Source of the DNA: Lenzites betulinus
Taxonomy: Eukaryota > Basidiomycota > Agaricomycetes > Polyporales > Polyporaceae
NCBI GenBank assembly: GCA_022264855.1
Contig: JABYQU010000041.1
Location: 124,001-188,000, forward strand
Reading direction: 5' to 3'
Length of the DNA: 64,000 nucleotides
Shown here: piece after piece, positions 24,009 to 34,043 of the stretch
How the letters are laid out: each line of letters opens with the position of its first letter
How positions within the stretch are numbered: the first letter of the stretch is position 1
Notes under the pieces: model-generated
What the model was told of the DNA's origin: nothing
The model's input: the letters and a program-made list of their open reading frames with translations, nothing else
The model's database searches: none
Program-made: the position numbers and the translations under genes

Positions 24009-25710
24009 TCACCACGTCTCATCCGTGACGGTAGACCCGATCGACCCAATGACACGCCCGAAGACGAGACCGCCGTGCTCTCCGGGGGCGTCTTCGCTCG
24101 TGTCTATAATATTCATGCTGTACGATTCGTCTTGCCTATCCAGAGAGCGTTCCACAGCTTGCAGCTCGAGGAGAAAGCGGGAGACGAGGACCGCGGTGAG
24201 CCTGGGTTGAACGAGGTGGGGTGCGTAAGGCACGAGAATAGCGATGAGTACGAGCGGAGAAGAGAATGCGTGCGAAGACCTGGCACTTACACGTCTGTGT
24301 AGATTGTGACATAGCTCACGCTAGACTGCGAAGCATTGGCGATCTGTACGCGTGAGGACCGAAATGTGTCGCGGATTAGTGAGAAGAACGGGCGTATGGT
24401 TGCGCGAACGCACAGAAACCATCGTCAAGACAAGGTGGAGCAGGTTCAGGACGAATAGGACGCTGTTACAGACGTGTCATCAGGCGTAGTCTAAACAGCC
24501 CTGACTGCACCGCCTACATGAAGTATATCAAACCTGTGAGCAAGCCACTGTAAGTATCACCTTCAATACAGATCGGAGAAGTTCAAGATGCTTACCATGG
24601 CGCAGTAGGCTGGTGGCAAAAGATTTGCCACTCATCGGAGCAAGCTTGGTCGTCCTATATGTCGCGAACCAAGTGACCGCAATAGTGATCACGTCGGCGA
24701 GAATGAGACACAACCGAGTAATGATAGTCACTACGGCCCATGTCCAGGTGAGTATGCACCAGTATGTATCGCATGCAGGGGCACGTACAACTGGATGTAC
24801 AATGTAAGCTGATATCAAATGCATTATCAGCCACAGCACGTACGTTTTCCCGACCGCTGCAGAGTAGGTTAGTCCGCCTTCGCAGCCAAAAATCGGGTCC
24901 AATATCCCCGCGACGTAGTGCTGGACGCCCTAGAGGAGCGAAGGGGTGATCAGATATGTGCGTGAACTACGCTGTTGACACGAATGACCCACCGCTCTAT
25001 AGAACAGCGGCACCAAGCTGAGGAGTAGCACAATGATAGCGAGCGGAGTTCTATATACGTTGCCAGCCAGGGCATATACTCGCAAAGCAGAAAACACTAT
25101 GAAACGTCGCGGGGAATAAGTCGTACATCAACGTATGTGAAAAAGGTGGTTGGCTTACATCCCCAAGGTAAAAACTGGAGGTACGCCAATACAAAGCCGG
25201 CGAGAACATAGGGTCCACAGCTCCAAAACAGATAGCGTGAGCCTGTTGTTGCATGTCTCGATGTCCGGTATACTTACGTCTGCGCAATCGGGGTTCAACG
25301 TTCAACGTCAATAACCGGAGGGAATGCACGAAATGTGGGAATCTGCTCACATTCTGAGTGAAAGGCGCAAATCCGGCCGTCTCAACCATATTAACGACCA
25401 GAGCCAGGTATCTCGTCATGAAGAACAACACAGAGGCTCCGGTGACTTTGCGGCGCCAGAAGTATTCGATCTCTTGGCCGAACGTGATGACATACTCGAA
25501 AGCGATGATCGCTGCACAACCAAATAAGCAGCGTACATATGAGAGAAGGAACGAAAGAAGCTCACTCATAACCGACAGACCAAGGCAATTCTGAGTGAAA
25601 CTGGAATCATATGTGAGACCGATCCTACTGATACGATCATTGACACCTGAATACTCAAGACATACTCACAAGGCATCGTATGCGGCAATGAGGGGGCCGT
25701 TGTCGGACAT
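24009..25710 (-). CDS. DUF6533-type multi-pass membrane protein
   Basis: Membrane protein of the DUF6533 family, common in basidiomycetes and of unknown function. The ATG at 25710 starts MSDNGPLIAAYDAL; spliced exons give FFTQNCLGLSVM and then the diagnostic domain start FEYVITFGQEIEYFWRRK, TGASVLFFMTRYLALVVNM and VETAGFAPFTQN (about 25520-25350). After further introns come VYRTPLAIIVLLLSLVPLFY, GILDPIFGCEGG, ITRLCLILADVITIAVTWF and TYRTTKLAPMSGKSFATSLL. The last exon carries SRFLLELQAVERS and ends SEDAPGEHGGLVFGRVIGSI plus a short tail at 24009, typical of the family C-terminus. Exon joins in 24250-24550 and 25080-25320 were not resolved base by base. It faces the DUF6534 gene tail to tail. 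Confidence 0.82.
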
Positions 25711-27260
25711 GGCAGGCTAGGCAGTCCGACAAGGATAGAGCCAAAGGGAGAGGAGGGGCATGAGCGAAGGCTCTAGAGGGCAATCAAAATCACAGAGGTG
25801 CTGAACATAAGTTGTTTTCGCGCGACAATATCATATTGGGTGGCTGTGTTTTGGGCGCTGTTCCTAGCTCCTTGTCATTTTTGTCCTCTCCAGGTTCCCC
25901 TGCGGCCCTGCCGCGCTCACAACGCCCGTACGGCATCGTCGCCGCGCTCAGGCCTCTTCCGCGTCTACCGAGTCCGAAATGTCCACCCTGGATCCACGAG
26001 ACTGACCGCAGCGCGCAGATCTTCGAATGTAGCGGAGGGAGGCGCCACTATAGGACGTGAGGTGGTGACCGTCTCAACGCTGCATGCAAGCAAGTTACAA
26101 GATACATGCACTCACCTCACCTCAGGAGCAGCCCTATCAACATGCCTTGTCTTCCGAGAGCTGAGATTGCCTCCTAGAGGCTCCCCTCTGCGCCCATTCT
26201 GGCTGCCGTGGGCAGCTTACGATGATACGCAATGCGACGAACACGCATCCTGCCAGTGAGCGGCTGATATGCCAACGTGATCAACAACACATTCAGATAC
26301 GCCCAAGAACCAGGGCGCATGCGGGAGCAGTAGCTTCGGGAGCGTGCTACTTATCTCGAAAGTGAGGCGCAAGCTCCCATCGCATAGGACCAGAAGGTCG
26401 GCCTCCGAGACGTCCGAGTCCTATGGACCCACGTCGCGGGGTGCGGAGCTCCCAGTCTGCAGGATATTCGATGCATGTTTGTGTTCGCCCGTACGACTTC
26501 CATACAGCGATGTCGCATAGTCGGTGCCGCATATGGATGGACGCACTGGACGGTGAGTGAGTGAGTGACAAGTTGTCGGCGTCTGTCTAATTGACTATGA
26601 GTGAGCCGCTCGAGCGCCAGTACTGCGTACAACATTCGCTGCGATGTTGTCACGACTGACAATTGTGATGGCCACAGATTGTCAACCCTCAGGCCTCAAT
26701 CCGGGTAAGTACGTTTATACCCAGGAGATATGGCGGAAGAAGATCTGTTAATTCGCTACCGCCCTACTTCAATCTCCAAGAAACAATACTAAGTACAGTT
26801 TGAAGCTTGAAGCTTAAAGCATGGAGCATATCGCCGAACGCTCCGGGGATAAAGCGGTCGACACTGTCCAGACTGTGCGAATATGCATTGCGCGGATCGA
26901 GGGGGTACAGTGTACAATCCTCCTACGAACATCTCAGAAGCCAAACTGGGCTTCCCCTCTGCCTTCGGCGGCGACTAGCTGCCACGATTTCCAAGATGCC
27001 CGACGAGGATGGTGCTAACTCTTGCTCATAGCGTCACGGACATTGCATCTCCACGACGTTGTGACAGAGTATGCCGTGGCTGAGAACCCCTCTGAATGGC
27101 CTGGCGGCCGAGCGACGCTTCACGGCGTCTCATTTGAACCTCGTAGTGGATTAGCGAGAGACAACATGCCTGCAAGTGCGTAACTCCACACCACTGTACC
27201 AAGGAGTAGGGTTACGTCCACTGCTGAAAACTCCTGCCCCGGGAGACGAGGACTCAGGGG
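25711..27260. other. Intergenic, no gene recognised
   Basis: About 1.5 kb upstream of both the DUF6533 gene and the hydrophobin. Scattered frames (25798-26259, 26351-26662, 26807-27031) lack domains or coding-like structure. The part near 27240-27300 is the hydrophobin core promoter. Confidence 0.5.
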
Positions 27261-27267
27261 TATAAAA
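27261..27267 (+). promoter_or_regulatory. TATA box of hydrophobin gene
   Basis: TATAAAA 139 bases before the hydrophobin ATG, followed by a C/T-rich leader (27300-27395) of the kind found upstream of highly expressed fungal genes. Confidence 0.7.
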
Positions 27268-27399
27268 CCCTCGGCCGCGCACCTCTATCCTCAGCGAACA
27301 CCACCGCTACCCACAGTCTTTCCAAAGCTCCTCAGCCAGCTCTCCAGCTCAATACCCTCTCCTTTCCAACCCTCTTTCGATCAACCAACCATACCAACC

Positions 27400-27870
27400 A
27401 TGTTCTCCAAGCTCGCCATCTTCACCACCCTCTTTGTCACCCTCGCGGTCGCCACCCCCCTGCAGCAGCGCGGCAACAAGCAGTGCAACACCGGGACCCT
27501 CCAGTGCTGCCAGCAGGTCCAGAAGCCCTCGGCCAGCAACGGTCTTCAAGCCCTGCTCGGCCTGCTGAACATCCCACTCCAGGACACCAATGCCCAGGTC
27601 GGCCTCCAGTGCAACCCGATCTCGGTCATCGGCCTTCTTCCTGACGGCAGCCACTGGTGAGCATTCTCCCTCCGAAACACGTGAAAACATGTGGATCTGA
27701 CTAAAAATGGTGGGTTTCCAGCACTGCCAACCCGGTGTGCTGCAGCGACAAGGCGGACGGTGTGTTACCTCGTCCCGCGTCCTCTCTCTCTTACATATGG
27801 TGCTGACTGCTATGATTTGACAGCCAACCTCATCAGCCTTGGCTGCCTTCCGGTCAACGCCGACCTTTAA
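27400..27870 (+). CDS. Class I hydrophobin
   Basis: Small secreted amphipathic protein that self-assembles at air-water interfaces and coats hyphae and fruiting structures. Three exons give 113 residues: MFSKLAIFTTLFVTLAVATP is a clear signal peptide; then eight Cys in the order C-CC-C-C-CC-C with spacings C-x6-CC-x33-C-x14-C-x5-CC-x12-C, the class I pattern. The fifth Cys codon is created by splicing (TG before the intron at about 27658, C at 27721), and a second intron splits an Ala codon after CCSDKAD. The stop is TAA at 27868-27870. The strong TATA box and pyrimidine-rich leader fit high expression. Confidence 0.96.
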
Positions 27871-28753
27871 TCATACGGAGAGCCGGCGCAGTCCTTGGAG
27901 GCTCACGCCTTTATACCTTTTCGATTCATAACAGACATTCCACTTGTGCGACGAGGGTGCGAGGAACGGGGAGGAGGATGTAGCGTGTTTCTGCGAGTTG
28001 TTGTTTGCTCGATATACATCTATCATATGATCTGGTTTATTCGAGCTTGTGTGTGAGCGAGTAAGAGAGCATGCACAAGTTAGGTACTCGCGACTCACTC
28101 GCGTTCTGGATACCCCAGACGCCCACGTGACCGTGTCGGAGGACGCAAGGGTTGCGCGGAGGACTGGCAAGGGCGAGGCTCCTTTGGAACCTTGATGAAT
28201 CTTCAGTAGAGTGAATTGAAATATGTATTAGAGTCTCTGAAAAGGGTAGGTATACTTCCCATACATCACTGTGCTTATACGAGGTGGTGAGGACCCCCCC
28301 GGTGTTTACAACAACTTGTTTTCGGGGGGCCATCGCATTCATTGTGGAGTATATGGAATAGAAATTATACATATATAATTACCTCATCTATGAGAGTGAG
28401 CTACGTTCTCCGAGAAGAAACTACTCATCTAAACTTGACTATTCGTGTGAGGTTTACGACTTCGTCAACATATAGCTCATAGATATATCCGCGGTGCGCG
28501 GCTCCCTTTCGCGCACGTTTGTGTGAGCTTGAGAATCACGAGGCCCATTTGCGACACCACAGAAGCCTGGGTGAGCAGACAGTGTCGTTCGTCGCCGGTG
28601 AACAGAGGGGAGGGACTTGGCGAGACTCGCGAGTGAAGTTACGCAGTGCGGCATCTTCCGGGGCGCGATCGATTCCACGTGCGCCACCGACGCGTCAAAA
28701 TTTGGCGACTAGCGCGCGCCGCGGACGTTCAGTCCGCCATCGCTGCCCCCGCC
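27871..28753. other. Intergenic, no gene recognised
   Basis: Hydrophobin 3' region and EF-Ts promoter. AT-rich around 28200-28480. Minus-strand frames at 28037-28372 and 28454-28687 show no domain. Confidence 0.5.
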
Positions 28754-29806
28754 ATGTTCGCTGCACGCAGAGCCGTCGCAACCTCCTCCACCACCGCCGC
28801 ACGCTTTTATGCCACCGCGAGTCCTGTGAAGACCACTGTGAAGCTTGTCGCAGAGCTCCGCAAGGCCACCGACGGCGTCTCCCTTACGAAGGCCCGCGAA
28901 GCGCTCGCTGCCAGCAATAACGATCTCCAGGCTGCCCTCAAATGGCTCGACGCAGACCGCGCCGCGACAGGTGCGGCCAAGGTTGCCAAGCTCGCTGACC
29001 GACATGCGGGCCAGGGTCTGGTCGGTGTGCAGGTGCTCAACCCTGGGGCGCAGGCAGGCTTCCCCGGTGCTACGCGCGCGGCCATGGTAGAGCTGAACTG
29101 CGAGACGGACTTCGTGGCGCGGAACGAGCTGTTCGGGAAGCTGCTCTCCGACATCGCGCACACCGCTGCGTTTCTGGCTGAACCCCGGCGGGACGCCGAG
29201 TTCATCAATGCTGTCAACCTCGACGCGCTGAACGAGGCTCCGCTCCTCGACCATCTCAATCCGCAAGCGTCCGCCGCATCCCGCACCACTGTCGGGGACG
29301 CCGTGCGCGACCTGGTGACGAAGGTCGGCGAGCGGGTCGTCCTCCGGCGCGCCGTGGCACTTGTGCGAAACCCTGTTCCCCCGCAGCCGCAGCTACACAC
29401 CGTGTTCCGCGCCTTCCCCTTCCTCCACGGCTCCGTCACGACTCCCACCAACGGCACAAAAGGCACGCTTGCGCTCCTTAGGCTCCGTTCTCCCCATATC
29501 CCGGATCTGGTCACTTCGAAAGAATTACAAGGCGAGCTCGCTGCTCTGCAGCGCTCTGTTGGACGTACTATCATTGGCTACCCCGTCCAACGGGTCCTCC
29601 GTTCGGATCCCGAACAGCCCGACCCCGAAGCGTTGTATGACCAGCCCTCGGAAATGTTCATGGACAGGTACCGCAAAACCGTTGAGGAGGAGCTTCGTGA
29701 CTGGTCGCAGAAGCACGGCATTTCCGTCGGAGGCCCGGAGGAAGGCGCGATTGATGTACTGCAATTCGTGAAGTGGTCGGCTGGCGAGCCATTGGAGAAC
29801 AACTAG
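28754..29806 (+). CDS. tsf1: Mitochondrial translation elongation factor Ts
   Basis: Guanine-nucleotide exchange factor for mitochondrial EF-Tu. Intronless, 350 residues from the ATG at 28754. This start is preferred over upstream in-frame codons because it opens an Arg/Ala/Ser/Thr-rich mitochondrial presequence (MFAARRAVATSSTTAARFYA). The UBA-like N-terminal domain follows (VAELRKATDGVSLTKAREAL, about residues 28-70), then the core motif VELNCETDFVARNELF (about 110-125), in which TDFVARN is the EF-Ts hallmark contacting EF-Tu. The C-terminal dimerisation-like part spans GERVVLRRAVAL to the end. Length is normal for fungal mitochondrial EF-Ts. Confidence 0.95.
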   Translation: MFAARRAVATSSTTAARFYATASPVKTTVKLVAELRKATDGVSLTKAREALAASNNDLQAALKWLDADRAATGAAKVAKLADRHAGQGLVGVQVLNPGAQAGFPGATRAAMVELNCETDFVARNELFGKLLSDIAHTAAFLAEPRRDAEFINAVNLDALNEAPLLDHLNPQASAASRTTVGDAVRDLVTKVGERVVLRRAVALVRNPVPPQPQLHTVFRAFPFLHGSVTTPTNGTKGTLALLRLRSPHIPDLVTSKELQGELAALQRSVGRTIIGYPVQRVLRSDPEQPDPEALYDQPSEMFMDRYRKTVEEELRDWSQKHGISVGGPEEGAIDVLQFVKWSAGEPLENN

Positions 29807-30122
29807 GCTAACCGGAAGGAAACATAGAGGTACGTCTTTCACAATTCTGAGCCTCCTCTTATGTCTGAATGTTGTTATGCAGATCATACATACGCTACGA
29901 ATTACTTAAGTATAAACTACACTTTGCTTTTATTACACCCTACTCACTGATGCAGGCGCTGCTCAACGCATTCGCAACTGAATATCACTTCTGAGGTTGG
30001 CTCACACGTCTGCAGAATATAGTCTCGCCGTCAAGCAATGTCGTTGACACTGCGCAGACGTCGATGTTTCAACCTAGGACAGTCCGTTTGCACCGATGTG
30101 AGTCCCATTAACGTCGTCGAGT
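29807..30122. other. Intergenic left of the MITE
   Basis: EF-Ts 3' region leading to the target duplication at 30123. No gene seen. Confidence 0.5.
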
Positions 30123-30130
30123 ATGACGCA
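30123..30130. repeat. Target site duplication, left
   Basis: ATGACGCA, repeated exactly at 30705-30712. Eight bases is the hAT target duplication length. Confidence 0.8.
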
Positions 30131-30704
30131 TAGGGTGCGGTGATTTAGGAACCAAGGTCTAATTCACCGTGCTAATTAGCTGGTCATTCTCGCTGCCACT
30201 TCCAGGACCTAATTTACAGGTGGAAATGACGGTGATTCACCGTCTTTGGGCGCTTAAGGCTATTTTGCTTGGATTGCTCCACATCCTACGTCTGGACGGC
30301 CGAGGTGGCATGTAAAATATTCTTATTTCTACTAGCAGCAATTCTTTCTCCTCTACAGAAGCTCGACACAGCTGTAGAAGTGTATTTGCACATTGGGCGC
30401 TTGAATGGCTATCGGGCGCTAACAGCCGGTTACCGTCATGGGAGTCACCGCCGAGAAGCCATACACAGAACTTGCGAACGTCGCCGCATGGGGGGCACCT
30501 GGTCGCGAAACGAAAGCCTTGTAGGTCCCGCATAGGCGGAATCATCCCTGGTTTGCCTTCCAGAGGCGGAATCCTCAGAGGTCTAATTTACCCTGATTGA
30601 CACAGGGGTTTCGGGCCCATGTCTAATTTACATGTCATTTACCGTGAATTACGGCTGCTAATTAGCCCTTGGCTAATTAGCTGGGACAAAATCACTGCAC
30701 CCTA
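30131..30704. mobile_element. hAT-like MITE, 574 bp, non-autonomous
   Basis: Terminal inverted repeats begin TAGGGTGCGGTGATTT at the left; the right end reads TAGGGTGCAGTGATTT on the minus strand (15 of 16 identical). The element is flanked by an exact 8-bp direct repeat, which together with a TAGGGTG-type terminus points to the hAT superfamily. Sub-terminal repeats of GCTAATTAGC occur at about 30171, 30657 and 30672, and TCTAATT-type motifs at 30158, 30580 and 30622; these may be transposase-binding repeats. The interior (30230-30550) codes for nothing recognisable, so it must have moved using a transposase supplied elsewhere. The intact duplications suggest a fairly recent insertion. Confidence 0.85.
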
Positions 30705-30712
30705 ATGACGCA
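30705..30712. repeat. Target site duplication, right
   Basis: ATGACGCA, identical to 30123-30130. Confidence 0.8.
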
Positions 30713-31673
30713 TAGTAGTGCAGCAAAAGGTACGCGCATAGGAGCAGAATCCGGACTGCATGCACCCGCTGCTCGGAGGCGTTGAGGCGTTGAGGGCCGC
30801 CGCCGCTACCGGAGTCCCTCTACGCGAAATACTACATCGTGGCACGCTCTACATCAGCTTTCGGTGTCAACCATCGCTTGTTCACTTGTGTACTCTTAAA
30901 AATTCCTTCGCGCGCGGAGTACGTCATCACGCAATAGCAGCTGGGTGGCGTAAGTAATCCAGTTGTGCGACTTCGCCAATATTCTCATTGTGGGAAGATC
31001 TTCCTCTGAGAATATAACACCAGACGGTATGCAGTACTTATTAGCAGCCATGATCTTATTTTTTCCTTGAGCATTTGGGATAGTAGCAATCACCATGGTG
31101 CATGCGGTAACACTTGTACGCTTTGTGTCGCGCGGATGCAGACCATAGATATTGGCTCGGTTCTGAATGGCGAGAATGGTATCTGTCAGCCCTCTTTGGA
31201 TTCGTTTGGGTTGTGTGCGTTCCTTGGAGCACGGAACACCCCATGTCCGCCCACCTCCTGGCAGATGTCGTCCGGCGGAATAGCGGGAGACTGGTCCGAA
31301 AAATCCCGGCAGCTTGCGAAAGGGCGGCTCGAATGGTTACGGAACCTTTGAACCTTGGCCGAGAAAGCACCGGACACCAATCGCCACGCAACACAACAGA
31401 CACAAAAACAAGGGGCGATGGTGGGAGGACAGAGGAGAGAAAAGCTGTGACGAGGTGAGAGAACGTGACAAACGACTCGAACACAAGCGGACTAGGGCGC
31501 CTGCCACGGCCAGGAAAGCGAGAGCGAAAGGGACTCTGCGTGCCCGGCTTCCGTCCAAAGCCCAACCTCCGTCTGCTCGCCGGCAACATTAATCTCTTCC
31601 TCCGCCTCTTCGCCTGCTGCTGCCCCACTCGATACCCGCCGCACCCCGCGTTCGCGCCGCCGACCGACCCGTC
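30713..31673. other. Intergenic, no gene recognised
   Basis: Region upstream of the taxilin-like gene. Frames on both strands (31056-31865 minus, 31067-31458 plus) lack domains. The part at 31560-31673 is pyrimidine-rich and is probably the leader of the taxilin-like gene. Confidence 0.5.
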
Positions 31674-33709
31674 ATGAACGGCACACAGTCCGCGCGACAA
31701 GGCAGACCCGCTCCCGCCGGGCCCACTCCGCCAGCACCCGCCGCCGCACCACCCGTGCCGCCAAACGCAGCACACACACAGCCCGGAACACGACCGCCGA
31801 ATGGCGCGCCAGCGAACGGCGCCCATGCGCCTGCACCGAAGGGCAAGAAGAAGGCCGCAGAGCAACCCGTGGATCCCTCACAAATGTACGAGACGCTGAA
31901 GAACCGGATCGCGGCGCTGGAGGAAGAGGAGGTGCACGAAGAGGAGGAAGAGCGGCGGTTTGGTGCGTACATGCCTGAACGTATATCATGGGTGGCTGTT
32001 TGACTGTGTGCAGCGGAGGAGGCGCAGAAGTCTGTTTCGGGCATGACCGAGACGGCCATACATGCGAAATATATCGAACTAGTGAGTTTCCGCTGTGAGG
32101 ATTTACCGTTCGTACATTAATCCGTCTATGCTAGTTTGCGGAACTCAAGCGGTTGGAGCGGGACCACGCGAAGGAGAAGCAAAAGTTGGTGAAGGAGAAG
32201 GATGCAGGTCGGTCTTCACTGGCAAGCGTGACTCCGCTGCGATGGTCTCATCCCCCATAGCCAAGGGTCAGTTGACGAAAGCCAACCAGACGAAGACGAA
32301 GATGGAGAACCTTGCCCGGGAGCTGCAGAAGGTGAACGCCAACCCGTACACCCACTGCGTTCCGCTTTTGACCGTTCCCGCAGGATAACAAGAAACTAAG
32401 GGTGTGTTGCCACCCTGATTCCGACGAATAACCCGCCCCTCACAGGTCTACATACTACAGGACGAGAGCAAACGTCTAACAACCTCCGTGGAGCAGGCTC
32501 GGGATGAGGTACGTCGCGCCCCTCCGCCTGTTACCGCCACCCTCGGCCTCAACCGCCCGCACCCGCACGCAGATCATGCAAATGAAGAGCGACATGGCGA
32601 AACGCGCGGAGCGCGCGAAGGTGCAGGAGAGCAAGTACCGCGAGATGCCCGACATCGTCGTGCGCGTCGTGTGCAAGTACCGCGCGGAGCTCTACTTCAA
32701 GATCTCGCGCAAGACGAAGCTCTCGCGGCTCTTCAACGCGTGGACGGACCGCATGGAGGGCGGCGCGCCCGCAGCGGCGGGCGCGGGTAAGAAGGGCGCG
32801 AGCCCGCAGCTGAACGGCATGGCCCGCTCGGACGCGGCGAGCACGAGCGGGTCGTCGCTGGGCGGCGCGAGCTCGATGCAGTTCATCTTCTCGCATGGGG
32901 GGCGGACATTGGAGACGGACCAGACTCCGGAGGAGGCGGGCATTGAGGACGGCGACGTCATTTTGGCTGTTGAGATGATGGACCTGACGGAGGGCCCGGG
33001 GACCGAGGAGCTGGACGAGCCGCAGCCCGTACGGCAGAAGCTGAAGAAGGAGTGGGTGGATAATCCCACAGAGTGCGTACCCTCTTTATTTTTTGCGGAC
33101 AGCTGCTAAGTATCTGCACAGAGCGCGGAAGACGCTGCAGGATATATTCGATGGGGTGTACGTGCTTGCCCTCGTATGTGGTCGTGGGTGATCGTTAACG
33201 AGTTTCTTGGATTGCACAGCGTTCGCGAGCGTCTGAAGGAGGTCCTCCGACAATACAAGCTGCGAGAAAGCCACTTTGAGTGCGTCGTCCGCTCAAAGGA
33301 GCTCGAGGTCCTGCTGTCGCGCGCGCGAGCAGCGGAACAGAAGCAGCTGTTCGACGCCGAGAAGAGTCGAGCCGACAAAATGGATGAGGAGGTGCGCACA
33401 GGTCTCCGCTATACCTCGCGCCCCGAGTAATGTCAATTCACCCTCTCCTAGATCAGGGCGCTTCACAAAGAGCTGGATGAGGCGACAGAACAGCAAACAG
33501 TCCTAATAAACAAGCTACTCTCGTGTTGTCACGAAGTGCGTACCTATCCGCCTCCTACCCTCTGAGTTTTACTGAACAGACTACACTAGCCCGACAGCGA
33601 CCGGACACGACAATTCCTACAATCTCTACGCGGGGCCTTACACAGCAAAGACATCCACAAGCCCGGGGACGGAGACAAGGCAAATAGTCGGCGGGTAGAC
33701 GGCTCGTGA
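31674..33709 (+). CDS. Taxilin-like coiled-coil protein with internal SUMO-like domain
   Basis: A cytoplasmic coiled-coil protein related to taxilins, which bind syntaxins in vesicle traffic. Order: Ala/Pro-rich N-terminus, acidic helix (RIAALEEEEVHEEEEE), taxilin segment (AKYIELFAELKRLERDHAKE, QTKTKMENLARELQ, DNKKLRDESKRL, EQARDEIMQMKSDMAKRAER; about 32060-32640). Then a ubiquitin-like insert at about 32650-32985: VVCKYRAELYFKISRKTKL, a Gly/Ser-rich loop, MQFIFSHGGRTLETDQTP and AGIEDGDVILAVEMMDL, matching the SUMO-like Rad60-SLD fold. The coiled coil resumes with RERLKEVLRQYKLRESHFEC and VVRSKELEVLLSRAR. The last exon, after CTAG at about 33590, gives PDSDRTRQFLQSLRG and the stop at 33707-33709. 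No di-Gly end is seen in the insert, so it is a fixed domain, not a modifier. Confidence 0.82.
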
Positions 33710-34043
33710 CAGTGAACGTGGACGGGCGTATGGCGGACGGTCATTTCTTTACGTATACCGTCTCTGTATACCCCTCGAAGTTCACTTTTTCCCCTCCGAC
33801 GCTGCATCGTGCGTAAAGCAGCACGTAAAACACGCGCACGCAAAGTAGTCGATGAGCGACAAAGCTATGTAGGTGTATTATTGGTAAGAGCTCGCGTGGC
33901 AAGCGGGGGGGAGCGATGTGATACGACACGTCCGATGTCCTGTCCATTGGTAACAAACCGACACTGACAACAAGGATATACGATGATACTACAGTGTCCG
34001 AGAGGTGTGCACCTCATTCTACAGATTACTAGTCCTGTCCTTT

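Noticed and set aside
30269..30535. Open frame inside the MITE as a transposase
   Set aside because: Too short and without any hAT catalytic or dimerisation motif.
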